Assembly: GCA_012842035.1 (NCBI GenBank)
Contig: DUTO01000069.1
Span: 1 to 10,656 of the forward strand
Origin: Clostridia bacterium
GTDB taxonomy: Bacteria > Bacillota > Peptococcia > DRI-13 > DTU073
DNA length: 10,656 bases
Direction: 5' to 3'
Shown here in pieces: positions 1-7,217 of this stretch. The stretch's first letter is position 1, and each line of letters begins with the position of its first letter. The notes below the pieces were generated by a model. The model searched no databases. It was given only the letters and a program-made list of their open reading frames with translations, and was not told where the DNA came from. The translations under genes were made by a program, and so were the position numbers.

Positions 1-1202
1 TCTAAAACATCCCAAACCTCATCACGCATTCGCTCCACCATGCGTTTAGCACTTTTAATATTATGGGCATGACCATCTTCTACTAATTTTTTCATGACAA
101 AAGGCTTAAACAGCTCCAAAGCCATTTCCCTAGGCAAACCACATTGATGTAATTTCAATTCCGGGCCCACCACAATTACGGAACGACCTGAATAGTCAAC
201 ACGTTTACCTAATAAATTCTGACGAAAACGCCCTTGTTTCCCCTTAAGCATATCACTCAAAGACTTTAAAGGTCTGTTCCCCGGACCTGTAACGGCGCGT
301 CCCCGCCGTCCATTATCAATTAAAGCATCAACCGCTTCCTGTAACATCCTTTTCTCATTACGGACAATAATATCCGGAGCTCCTAAATCTAATAATCTTT
401 TTAAACGATTATTACGATTAATAACGCGCCGATATAAGTCATTAAGGTCAGAAGTGGCAAATCTACCACCATCTAATTGTACCATGGGACGCAATTCCGG
501 TGGAATTACCGGAATTACATCAAGAATCATCCATTCAGGACGGTTTCCCGAGTTTTTAAAGGCTTCCACAACCTCTAAACGTCTCGTAGCCCTAATCCTA
601 CGTTGACCCGTAGTTTCACGAACTTCGGCTCTAAGGTCCGTAGCCATTTTTTCCAAATTCATTTCTTCTAAAAGAGCCCTAATTGTTTCGGCACCCATTC
701 CGGCCTGGAACCTATTCCCGTATTTCTCTTTATTTTCCCGATATTCCAATTCGGTCAAAAGTTGTTTTTTCATTAAAGGCGTATCTCCGGGGTTAGTAAC
801 TATATAGGAAATAAAATAAAGCACTTTTTCTAATGAACGTGGCGAAACATCTAAGAGTAGACCCATCCGGCTGGGGATGCCCTTAAAATACCAAATATGC
901 GAACAGGGTGCTGCCAGTTCAATATGCCCCAATCTTTCACGACGCACCTTAGATTTAGTGATTTCTACACCACAACGGTCACAAACAATACCTTTATAAC
1001 GCACTCTTTTATACTTACCACAATAACATTCCCAGTCACGCGTAGGTCCGAAAATCTTTTCACAGAACAAACCCTCACGTTCAGGTTTTAAAGTACGATA
1101 GTTGATTGTTTCGGGCTTTTTAACTTCTCCACTAGACCAAGCGCGAATTTGTTCAGGTGAAGCCAAACCAATCCTCATTTGATCAAAATTATTAACATCC
1201 AA
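1..1202 (-). CDS. rpoC: RNA polymerase beta' subunit, N-terminal part (cut by window edge)
   Basis: Beta' subunit of the core RNA polymerase; with beta it forms the catalytic cleft. I translated about 400 codons by eye. The N-terminus DVNNFDQMRIGLASP is typical of the family. The zinc ribbon follows with C59, C61, C74 and C77 (CYC...CDRC), then HIWYFKGIPSRMG, the clamp/lid region RPMVQLDGGRFATSDLNDLYRR, and RFRQNLLGKRVDYSGRSVIV leading to the active-site half. The magnesium-binding NADFDGD motif lies beyond the left edge. No frameshift is visible. The start is non-ATG: TTG at 1202 has GAGGG 7 nt upstream, while the CTG just before it (1205) would restore the common MLDVNNF form. It follows rpoB after 61 nt and is surely co-transcribed with it. 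Confidence 0.97.
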   Translation of the reverse strand, partial: MDVNNFDQMRIGLASPEQIRAWSSGEVKKPETINYRTLKPEREGLFCEKIFGPTRDWECYCGKYKRVRYKGIVCDRCGVEITKSKVRRERLGHIELAAPCSHIWYFKGIPSRMGLLLDVSPRSLEKVLYFISYIVTNPGDTPLMKKQLLTELEYRENKEKYGNRFQAGMGAETIRALLEEMNLEKMATDLRAEVRETTGQRRIRATRRLEVVEAFKNSGNRPEWMILDVIPVIPPELRPMVQLDGGRFATSDLNDLYRRVINRNNRLKRLLDLGAPDIIVRNEKRMLQEAVDALIDNGRRGRAVTGPGNRPLKSLSDMLKGKQGRFRQNLLGKRVDYSGRSVIVVGPELKLHQCGLPREMALELFKPFVMKKLVEDGHAHNIKSAKRMVERMRDEVWDVL

Positions 1203-1218
1203 CAGGAGACCCTCTCCC
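1203..1218 (-). promoter_or_regulatory. rpoC ribosome-binding site within a small hairpin
   Basis: Transcript sequence GGGAGAGGGTCTCC precedes the rpoC start. GGAGA (1217-1213) can pair perfectly with TCTCC (1209-1205) around a GGG loop, so the Shine-Dalgarno purines lie in the stem and loop of a 5-bp hairpin that touches the CTG/TTG start. The pairing is seen directly; any effect on translation is inference. Confidence 0.45.
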
Positions 1219-1263
1219 TTCTCTGTTATATTTCTTTAAAAAACGTGCCGTTTAACTTTTTCT

Positions 1264-4200
1264 TTATTCTTCTTCTTTTTGCTCTTCCTGTTTTTGCTCT
1301 TCAAAGGTATGAATATCTAAGCCTAATTCCTTAGCCGCAAGACTAATATCGTCATCATCATCTTTAATTTCTATTTCCTCAGCATCTTCAGAAAGAACCT
1401 TAACATCCAAAGCCAAGCTTTGTAATTCTTTAATCAAAACCTTAAACGATTCTGGAACACCGGGCTCGGGCACATTATCACCTTTGACAATAGCCTCATA
1501 AGTTTTTACCCGGCCCATGATATCATCAGACTTAACCGTTAACATCTCTTGTAAAGTATAAGCCGCCCCATAAGCCTCTAAAGCCCATACTTCCATTTCG
1601 CCAAACCGTTGCCCACCGAACTGGGCTTTACCCCCCAAAGGCTGTTGCGTAACTAAAGAATAAGGGCCAGTAGAACGAGCATGAATTTTATCATCTACTA
1701 AATGAGCTAATTTCAACATATACATATATCCGACCGTAATTTTATTATCGAAAGGCAATCCTGTCCGGCCATCATAAAGCGCTGTTTTGCCATCAGCAGG
1801 TAGATTAGCTTCTTCTAAAACTTCAACAATATCTTCCTCTGTAGCTCCATCAAATACCGGTGTAGCTAAATTTATGCCTAAAGTTTTAGCAGCCCAACCT
1901 AAATGTGTTTCCAACACCTGTCCGATATTCATCCGCGAGGGAACACCTAAGGGATTTAAAACTATTTCTACCGGAGTTCCATCGGGCAAAAAGGGCATAT
2001 CTTCTTCGGGAAGAATCCGCGAGATAACACCTTTGTTACCATGTCGTCCCGCCATTTTATCTCCCTCGGAAATTTTTCTCTTCTGAGCAATATAAACACG
2101 CACAATTTGATTCACACCAGGAGCCAATTCATCCCCATTTTCTCTCGTAAATACCTTGACATCAACTATTTTCCCGCCCTCTCCATGAGGCACACGCAAA
2201 GAAGTATCTCTTACCTCCCGAGCTTTTTCACCAAAAATAGCGCGCAACAATCTTTCTTCAGCCGTTAATTCAGTTTCGCCTTTGGGTGTGACCTTGCCTA
2301 CCAAAATATCTCCCGGTCTCACTTCGGCACCAATTCTAATAATCCCACGCTCATCCAAGTCCTTTAAAACATCAGCGCCTACATTAGGTATATCACAAGT
2401 AATTTCTTCTGGTCCTAATTTTGTATCACGAGCATCACATTCATATTCTTCAATATGAATAGAAGTGAAATAATCTTCCTTAACTAATTTACTACTGATT
2501 AAAATGGCATCCTCATAATTATAACCTTCCCACGTCATAAAGGCGATCAAAACATTGCGGCCTAAAGCAAGCTCACCCTGCTCCGTAGACGGGCCATCAG
2601 CAATAACCTGACCCTCTTCAACCCATTCACCTTTAGTAACAAGGGGCTTTTGATTAATACAGGTTCCTTGATTAGAACGTGCAAACTTAGTTAATTTATA
2701 GTGGTCTGTTTTACCCTCTTCAGTTTTAATGATTATTTCATTAGCTGTAACCCGTTCTACCATCCCAGAACGACGTGCCAAGAGCATTACTCCTGAATCT
2801 TTAGCTGTTTTATATTCTTCACCTGTACCCACAAGAGGGGACTCTGTTCTTAAAAGAGGTACTACCTGACGTTGCATGTTCGCTCCCATTAAAGCACGGT
2901 TAGCATCATCATGTTCTAAAAAGGGAATCAACGCCGTAGCGATAGAAACTACTTGTTTAGGAGAAACATCCATATAATCTACCTTAGAAGCCGGAACTTC
3001 TAAAATCTCATCAGCATAGCGCACATTAACCTTAGGTTCCACAAATCTTCCTTCCTCATCCAAAGGCGCATTAGCTTGAGCAACAACATAATTATCTTCC
3101 TCATCAGCAGACATATAAACAATTTCTTCCGTTACTCTACCTGTAGCTTTATCTACCTTCCGATAAGGCGTCTCAATAAACCCAAATTCATTAACCCGGG
3201 CATATGTACTTAAAGAACCAATCAAACCAATATTAGGCCCTTCCGGTGTTTCAATCGGACACATCCGACCATAATGAGAATAATGCACATCACGAACTTC
3301 AAAACCTGCTCTTTCTCTAGATAAACCACCGGGTCCTAAGGCACTTAAACGTCTCTTATGTGTTAACTCAGCCAAAGGATTAGTCTGATCCATAAACTGT
3401 GACAGTTGGCTTGAACCAAAAAACTCTTTAATGGCCGCTACTACCGGACGAATATTAATCAAAACTTGAGGAGTAATGACATCAACGTCTTGAATAGTCA
3501 TTCTTTCTCTGACTACTCTTTCCATACGCGACAATCCTATCCGAAACTGATTCTGTAATAACTCCCCTACAGAACGCAAACGACGATTACCCAAATGGTC
3601 GATATCATCAGGCTTCCCTTCCCCTTTCATCAACAGCAAAAGGTGCTTAACAGTCGCTACAACATCCTCTTTTGTTAGATGTTTAATGCCCAGGGGAATA
3701 TCTAATTTTAACTTTTTGTTTAATTTATATCTGCCTACACGAGCCAAGTCATACCTTCTTGCTTCAAAAAACATCGAATTAAACAAAGACCTGGCACTAT
3801 CTACCGTAGGAGGTTCCCCCGGTCGTAACCTTTTGTAAAGCTCTACCATAGCCTCATCTTCCGATTCTGTATGGTCACGCTCTAATGTTAAACGAATTCG
3901 CTCATCATTCTGAAAGAGCTCGAGAATCTGAGCATTAGTACCATAACCGATGGCTCGTAACAAAACAGTTACGGGCAATTTACGCGTCCGATCTACACGC
4001 ACATAAATATTATCGTTAGCATCAGTTTCAAATTCCAACCAAGCACCGCGATTAGGAATAATCGTCGCCCCACAAATTCTTTTCCCATTTTTATCTATTT
4101 CCGACTTATAGTAAACACTAGGCGACCTTACTAATTGACTAACGACAACTCTTTCTGCCCCATTAATAATAAAAGTACCCCTTTCCGTCATTAAAGGAAA

Positions 4201-4539
4201 ATCACCCATAAAGACTTCCTGTTCTTTAACTTCGCCGGTTTCCTTATTAATAAGCCTTGCTTTTACCCTCATCGGAGCATCATAAGTAACATCCCGCTCC
4301 TTACATTCTTCTACAGAATATTTAGGTTCCTCCAATCTATAATCGATAATTTCCAGTACCAAATTACCCGTAAAGTCTTGAATAGGGGAAATGTCTTCAA
4401 ACATTTCCTTAATTCCTTCTACCAAAAACCACTGATAAGAGTTCTGCTGAATCTCAATAAGATTAGGCATTTTTAGGACTTCTTTAATCCGCGCAAAACT
4501 TTCCCTAGTCGTTCTTCCCACCTGTACCGACTGACGCAT
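1264..4539 (-). CDS. rpoB: RNA polymerase beta subunit
   Basis: Beta subunit of RNA polymerase, 1091 residues from the chosen start. The N-terminus RESFARIKEVLKMPNLIEIQ aligns with Firmicute RpoB. The rifampicin pocket lies near residues 373-405 (SQLSQFMDQTNP, THKRRLSALGPGG) with the usual Asp, His and Ser at the main resistance positions, so nothing suggests rifampicin resistance. The catalytic-centre segment GDKMAGRHGNKGVIS is near residue 825. The C-terminal clamp has GGQRFGEMEVWALEAYGAAYTLQE, followed by a short acidic tail. ATG at 4539 is chosen because GGGGAGTG lies 9 nt upstream and MRQSVQVGRT matches the family's expected start. The frame stays open to a TTG at 4596, but that codon sits in a hairpin loop without a binding site. 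The gene has its own promoter and leader, and rpoC follows it. Confidence 0.98.
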   Translation of the reverse strand: MRQSVQVGRTTRESFARIKEVLKMPNLIEIQQNSYQWFLVEGIKEMFEDISPIQDFTGNLVLEIIDYRLEEPKYSVEECKERDVTYDAPMRVKARLINKETGEVKEQEVFMGDFPLMTERGTFIINGAERVVVSQLVRSPSVYYKSEIDKNGKRICGATIIPNRGAWLEFETDANDNIYVRVDRTRKLPVTVLLRAIGYGTNAQILELFQNDERIRLTLERDHTESEDEAMVELYKRLRPGEPPTVDSARSLFNSMFFEARRYDLARVGRYKLNKKLKLDIPLGIKHLTKEDVVATVKHLLLLMKGEGKPDDIDHLGNRRLRSVGELLQNQFRIGLSRMERVVRERMTIQDVDVITPQVLINIRPVVAAIKEFFGSSQLSQFMDQTNPLAELTHKRRLSALGPGGLSRERAGFEVRDVHYSHYGRMCPIETPEGPNIGLIGSLSTYARVNEFGFIETPYRKVDKATGRVTEEIVYMSADEEDNYVVAQANAPLDEEGRFVEPKVNVRYADEILEVPASKVDYMDVSPKQVVSIATALIPFLEHDDANRALMGANMQRQVVPLLRTESPLVGTGEEYKTAKDSGVMLLARRSGMVERVTANEIIIKTEEGKTDHYKLTKFARSNQGTCINQKPLVTKGEWVEEGQVIADGPSTEQGELALGRNVLIAFMTWEGYNYEDAILISSKLVKEDYFTSIHIEEYECDARDTKLGPEEITCDIPNVGADVLKDLDERGIIRIGAEVRPGDILVGKVTPKGETELTAEERLLRAIFGEKAREVRDTSLRVPHGEGGKIVDVKVFTRENGDELAPGVNQIVRVYIAQKRKISEGDKMAGRHGNKGVISRILPEEDMPFLPDGTPVEIVLNPLGVPSRMNIGQVLETHLGWAAKTLGINLATPVFDGATEEDIVEVLEEANLPADGKTALYDGRTGLPFDNKITVGYMYMLKLAHLVDDKIHARSTGPYSLVTQQPLGGKAQFGGQRFGEMEVWALEAYGAAYTLQEMLTVKSDDIMGRVKTYEAIVKGDNVPEPGVPESFKVLIKELQSLALDVKVLSEDAEEIEIKDDDDDISLAAKELGLDIHTFEEQKQEEQKEEE

Positions 4540-4548
4540 TAAAAACTT

Positions 4549-4556
4549 CACTCCCC
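4549..4556 (-). promoter_or_regulatory. rpoB ribosome-binding site (decides the start)
   Basis: GGGGAGTG on the minus strand, 9 nt before ATG at 4539. It supports the shorter RpoB rather than the 19-residue extension from TTG 4596. Confidence 0.8.
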
Positions 4557-4576
4557 AACCTATGTTTTCGATAAAA

Positions 4577-4608
4577 ACACCTAATAGCAAGGCCAATACC
4601 TTGCTATT
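4577..4608 (-). terminator. rpoB leader hairpin, attenuator-like
   Basis: In the rpoB 5' leader, AATAGCAAGG (4608-4599) pairs perfectly over 10 bp with CCTTGCTATT (4592-4583) around a 6-nt loop. It is followed after AGGTG by a run of five Ts, which is the layout of a weak intrinsic terminator. The leader also offers a competing partner: GCGCCTAAT (4644-4636) can pair with ATTAGGTGT (4585-4577) over 9 positions, two of them G-U. That pairing would take up the base of the 3' arm and the approach to the T run. Stem and T run are seen directly; attenuation is inferred. The U tract is short, so the hairpin may only pause polymerase or be processed. Confidence 0.55.
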
Positions 4609-4679
4609 TTAATCCATTTAATTAGTCTAACCCGAATTAGGCGCTAATATCCCTATTATGTATACAATCACATTGATAA

Positions 4680-4708
4680 ATTTTAGCACAAGTTCCCAAT
4701 AGTGTCAA
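4680..4708 (-). promoter_or_regulatory. Promoter for rpoB-rpoC
   Basis: Minus strand: TTGACA (4708-4703), a 17-bp spacer, then TAAAAT (4685-4680). The -35 is a perfect consensus and the -10 matches 5 of 6 bases. The expected transcription start is near 4673, giving a leader of about 135 nt before rpoB. This is among the best promoter matches in the window and implies that rpoBC is expressed partly independently of rplJL. Confidence 0.85.
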
Positions 4709-4749
4709 GAAAAAAAACAACATAAAGCGAAATAAATATAAAAGGGAAC

Positions 4750-4783
4750 AAAGGGACCTCAACTACTTTGTTAAGCTCCCTTT
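4750..4783 (-). terminator. Hairpin downstream of rplL (partial terminator or processing site)
   Basis: About 30 nt after the rplL stop, AAAGGGA (4783-4777) pairs with TCCCTTT (4756-4750). Inside it, CTTAAC pairs with GTTGAG (one G-U), separated from the outer stem by a G-G mismatch, with a loop of about 6 nt. Downstream comes GTTCCCTTTTATATTTATTT, which is T-rich but not a clean T run. It is suitably placed to reduce readthrough from rplJL into rpoBC, or to be cut by RNase III. Which of these applies cannot be read from the sequence. Confidence 0.5.
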
Positions 4784-4814
4784 ACTCATATCCACATTTG
4801 CTAAATACTCATCT

Positions 4815-5192
4815 TTATTTTAATTCGACAGTAGCACCGACCTCAGTAAGCTTAGCCTTAATTTCTTCAGCTTCCTCTTTACTAACGCCTTCTTTAATAG
4901 CTTTAGGGGCTGCATCAACAAGATCCTTGGCATCTTTTAAGCCTAAGCCTGTAATTTCACGTACCGCTTTAATCACATTGATTTTCTTTTCCCCAATCTC
5001 GCTAAGCACAACATCAAACTCCGTTTGTTCCTCTTCTTCCTCAGCAGCCGCTCCGGCTACGGGAACTGCCGCCATAGCTACAGGAGCTGCAGCCGATACC
5101 CCAAATTCCTCTTCAAAAGCCTTTACTAATTCAGAGAGTTCCAAAACAGTCAACCCTTTTACCGCTTCAATAATTTCATTAATTTTAGACAT
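4815..5192 (-). CDS. rplL: 50S ribosomal protein L7/L12 (bL12)
   Basis: Stalk protein of the large ribosomal subunit. Dimers bind L10 and recruit translational GTPases. The 125 residues are a normal length. The N-terminal dimerisation helices (INEIIEAVKGLTVLELSELVKAFEEEFGV) come first, then an Ala/Pro/Val-rich hinge with a Glu run (about residues 33-58). The globular C-terminal domain follows with KKINVIKAVREITGLGLKDAKDLVDAAPK, the conserved surface that contacts elongation factors. The start ATG has AAGGAGG 11 nt upstream (5204-5210). It lies 74 nt after rplJ in the same unit, and the rplL-rpoB gap holds a hairpin and a promoter. Confidence 0.98.
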   Translation of the reverse strand: MSKINEIIEAVKGLTVLELSELVKAFEEEFGVSAAAPVAMAAVPVAGAAAEEEEEQTEFDVVLSEIGEKKINVIKAVREITGLGLKDAKDLVDAAPKAIKEGVSKEEAEEIKAKLTEVGATVELK

Positions 5193-5266
5193 TGTCCAAA
5201 TTACCTCCTTAATTCTTCTTCATCATAAATATTATTTGCTAACCCTTAAAACCATTTTTCTTTATG

Positions 5267-5791
5267 TTAAGCTTGCTCTTTTTCTCTTTTCAGAGCTTCC
5301 AACGCATAAACAAATTTACGCTGGGGACCCTGCAAGACATTGAGCATCCCGGAAAGAGGTCCTTGCATCCCTACTACAACCTGTGTTAATAATACTTCTC
5401 GGGAAGGCAAATCAGCTAAAGCTTTTACGCCCTCAGCATCCAGAACTTTCTTTTCCAGAGAACCACCCTTAATAATTAATTGCTTATTTTTTCGGGCAAA
5501 TTCTTTTAAAATCTTAGGACCGGAAACAGGATCTTCAATACTAAAAATGCCGGCAGTAGGTCCTTCCAAATATTGCTCCAGCTCAACAATGCCAAACTCA
5601 GTAACAGCACGTTTGCCCAAAGTGTTCTTGAACACTTTCATTTCCGCTCCGGACTCTCGTAATTTTGCCCTTAACTCTGTGACTTTACCTACATTTAACC
5701 CACAATAATCAACAAAAACTACAGATTGAGCTCTATTTAAACGCTCCCCAATATCCATGACCATTTGTTTTTTTTGTTCACGACTAGCCAA
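5267..5791 (-). CDS. rplJ: 50S ribosomal protein L10 (uL10)
   Basis: Base of the ribosomal stalk: it binds 23S rRNA and carries L12 dimers on its C-terminal helix. The 174 residues are the usual size. Recognisable blocks are VVFVDYCGLNVGKVTELRAKLR, EMKVFKNTLGKRA, GPTAGIFS and the C-terminal alpha-helical L12-binding tail LNVLQGPQRKFVYALEAL. The start is a TTG at 5791 with GGGGG 9 nt upstream (5801-5805) inside a purine-rich stretch; no ATG fits the conserved MASREQKK start. It is first in the rplJL unit, behind an L10-leader RNA and its own promoter, consistent with autogenous control by the L10-L12 complex. Confidence 0.97.
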   Translation of the reverse strand: MASREQKKQMVMDIGERLNRAQSVVFVDYCGLNVGKVTELRAKLRESGAEMKVFKNTLGKRAVTEFGIVELEQYLEGPTAGIFSIEDPVSGPKILKEFARKNKQLIIKGGSLEKKVLDAEGVKALADLPSREVLLTQVVVGMQGPLSGMLNVLQGPQRKFVYALEALKREKEQA

Positions 5792-5834
5792 ATCTTCACG
5801 CCCCCTTCCCTTTCCTTTTTGTCCTAAAACTTTA

Positions 5835-5860
5835 AAACCTCCGTAGGCATACGGAGGTTT
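5835..5860 (-). terminator. Terminator hairpin of the L10 leader (attenuator)
   Basis: AAACCTCCGTA (5860-5850) pairs with TACGGAGGTTT (5845-5835) over 11 perfect base pairs with loop TGCC, followed by TAAAGTTTT. The hairpin ends about 40 nt before the rplJ start, so it is an attenuator of the L10 operon rather than an operon end. Upstream GGTTTA (5884-5879) can pair with the first bases of its 5' arm, TAAACC (5861-5856), a candidate antiterminator. Confidence 0.8.
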
Positions 5861-5945
5861 AGACCTGTCAACAGTTCTTAAACCAACCTCGGTAGGCTTT
5901 TCCCTTTAAGCCTTTTACAGGCACCTACTGTCTACAGCCGGAAAA
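5861..5945 (-). promoter_or_regulatory. L10 leader (autoregulatory mRNA element)
   Basis: The transcript contains TGTAGACAGTAGGTGCCTG, then GGCTTAAA and GCCTACCGAGG. This is the conserved core of the L10-leader family, where the L10-L12 complex binds a kink-turn that imitates its 23S rRNA site. AGTAGG (near 5926) can pair with CCTACC (near 5893) to close the core, with an internal GCCT/AGGC stem. The element sits between the rplJ promoter and the attenuator hairpin. Family knowledge predicts that excess L10-L12 binding favours termination. I recognised it by motif, without a covariance search. Confidence 0.85.
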
Positions 5946-5973
5946 TATTTTCTACTTTTTCTACTGGTGATTA

Positions 5974-6002
5974 AGTTTATCTTAAAGAAACCAAAAAGTC
6001 AA
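5974..6002 (-). promoter_or_regulatory. Promoter for rplJ-rplL
   Basis: Minus strand: TTGACT (6002-5997), a 17-bp spacer, TAAACT (5979-5974), directly after the rplA stop. The -35 matches 5 of 6 bases and the -10 matches 4 of 6. Transcription should start near 5967, giving a leader of about 176 nt that contains the whole L10 leader and attenuator. Confidence 0.7.
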
Positions 6003-6017
6003 CCGAATCAAAACAAA

Positions 6018-6710
6018 TTAAATTAATTTAAGTGGATTTATTCTTACCGCCGGTCCCATGGTTGAGGAAACAGCTACACTTTTCACATATTGACCTTTCA
6101 CACCTTGCGGTCTCGCCTTAATAATCACGTCGGCTAAAGTTTGAAAGTTCTCTGCTAATTGTTCCCCGGAAAAAGAAACTTTGCCTACCGGCGCATGGAT
6201 AATACCATTCTTTTCTACACGATATTCCACTTTACCTGCTTTAATTTCTCGCACAGCTTTCCCAACCTCAAAAGTAACAGTACCCACCTTAGGATTGGGC
6301 ATTAACCCCTTAGGACCTAAAAGTTTACCTAATCTGCCCACCATGCTCATCATATCCGGAGTAGCTACAACTGCATCAAAGTCAAACCAACCTCCCTGCA
6401 CTTTAGCTACCAAGTCTTCAGCACCCACAAAATCAGCACCGGCTTCTTCTGCTTCTTTAACCTTTTCTCCTTTTGCAAAAACTAATACCGTACGAGTTTT
6501 GCCCGTCCCGTGTGGCAACACTACTGCCCCGCGCACTTGCTGGTCGGCATGGCGTGGATTTACATTCAGCCTAAATGCCGCCTCCACAGTTTCATCAAAC
6601 TTTGCCTTAGCTAAGCTCTGCACAAGCCGCAAAGCTTCTTGAGGTTCATATAATTTGCTTTTGTCAATTTCTTGCCAAGCCTCTTCATACCGTCTTCCTC
6701 TTTTACCCAT
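6018..6710 (-). CDS. rplA: 50S ribosomal protein L1 (uL1)
   Basis: Binds 23S rRNA at the mobile L1 stalk, which helps release deacylated tRNA from the E site. From ATG 6710 it has 230 residues, the family norm. Markers are GKRGRRYEEAWQ at the N-terminus, DETVEAAFRLNVNPRHADQQVRGAVVLPHGTGK, and TPDMMSMVGRLGKLLGPKGLMPNPKVGTV, the L1 signature. The C-terminal half of domain I has KAGKVEYRVEKNGIIHAPVGKVSF. The frame is open to a GTG 15 codons upstream, but AAGGAGG 8 nt before ATG 6710 and the conserved N-terminus decide for the shorter form. It lies 53 nt downstream of rplK; the rplJ promoter follows. Confidence 0.97.
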   Translation of the reverse strand: MGKRGRRYEEAWQEIDKSKLYEPQEALRLVQSLAKAKFDETVEAAFRLNVNPRHADQQVRGAVVLPHGTGKTRTVLVFAKGEKVKEAEEAGADFVGAEDLVAKVQGGWFDFDAVVATPDMMSMVGRLGKLLGPKGLMPNPKVGTVTFEVGKAVREIKAGKVEYRVEKNGIIHAPVGKVSFSGEQLAENFQTLADVIIKARPQGVKGQYVKSVAVSSTMGPAVRINPLKLI

Positions 6711-6718
6711 TCTTTCTT

Positions 6719-6725
6719 CCTCCTT
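6719..6725 (-). promoter_or_regulatory. rplA ribosome-binding site (decides the start)
   Basis: AAGGAGG on the minus strand, 8 nt before ATG at 6710, rules out the 15-codon upstream extension from GTG 6755. Confidence 0.8.
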
Positions 6726-6763
6726 TGTGGTCTTGTCGGATTTCTCCTCCCACACTCATTGGC

Positions 6764-7192
6764 TTATTCTTCTACAATCTCAATACCCATGCTACGTGCG
6801 GTTCCCTCAACTAAACGCATGGCCGCTTCTAAAGAAGCCGCATTAAGATCCGGCATTTTTGTTTCGGCAATTTCCCGCACTTTAGAACGAGGGACTTTCC
6901 CCACCTTATTCCTATTCGGCTCACCGGATGCCTTTTCAATCCCTGCAGCTTTTTTTAATAACACAGATGCAGGTGGAGTTTTACAAATAAACGTAAAAGA
7001 ACGATCAGCATAAACCGTAATTTCCACCGGGATTAAAACTCCGACCTGTTTTGCTGTTTTGTCATTAAACTCCTTACAAAACTGCATAATATTAACACCA
7101 TGCTGACCTAGGGCAGGTCCCACCGGAGGAGCAGGAGTAGCTTTACCGGCCTGACACTGCAACTTAATAAAGCCTACAACTTTTTTAGCCAT
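6764..7192 (-). CDS. rplK: 50S ribosomal protein L11 (uL11)
   Basis: Binds the GTPase-associated region of 23S rRNA at the stalk base; in other bacteria it is needed for RelA-dependent stringent signalling and for thiostrepton binding. The 142 residues are typical. The N-terminal domain has FIKLQCQAGKATPAPPVGPALGQHGVNIMQFCKEFN with the proline-rich loop. The C-terminal RNA-binding domain has TPPASVLLKKAAG and the end AARSMGIEI-like TARSMGIEIVEE. AAGGAGGTG lies 8 nt before the ATG. It is 25 nt after nusG and starts the rplKA pair. Confidence 0.98.
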   Translation of the reverse strand: MAKKVVGFIKLQCQAGKATPAPPVGPALGQHGVNIMQFCKEFNDKTAKQVGVLIPVEITVYADRSFTFICKTPPASVLLKKAAGIEKASGEPNRNKVGKVPRSKVREIAETKMPDLNAASLEAAMRLVEGTARSMGIEIVEE

Positions 7193-7217
7193 TGTAGGTA
7201 CACCTCCTTATCAACCT

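Noticed and set aside
1787..2268. Plus-strand open frames opposite rpoB
   Set aside because: They lie wholly inside a conserved gene and their translations show no known features.
4540..4596. RpoB N-terminal extension from TTG 4596
   Set aside because: The TTG lies in the loop of a perfect hairpin with no ribosome-binding site. ATG 4539 has a good one, and the family's N-terminus fits it.
4768..5343. Plus-strand open frame of 191 codons opposite rplL and rplJ
   Set aside because: It is antisense to two certain genes, low in complexity (Ser/Ala/Thr-rich) and without a ribosome-binding site: a shadow of the rplL reading frame.
6711..6755. L1 extension from GTG 6755
   Set aside because: The extra residues are not family-like, and AAGGAGG directs initiation at ATG 6710.
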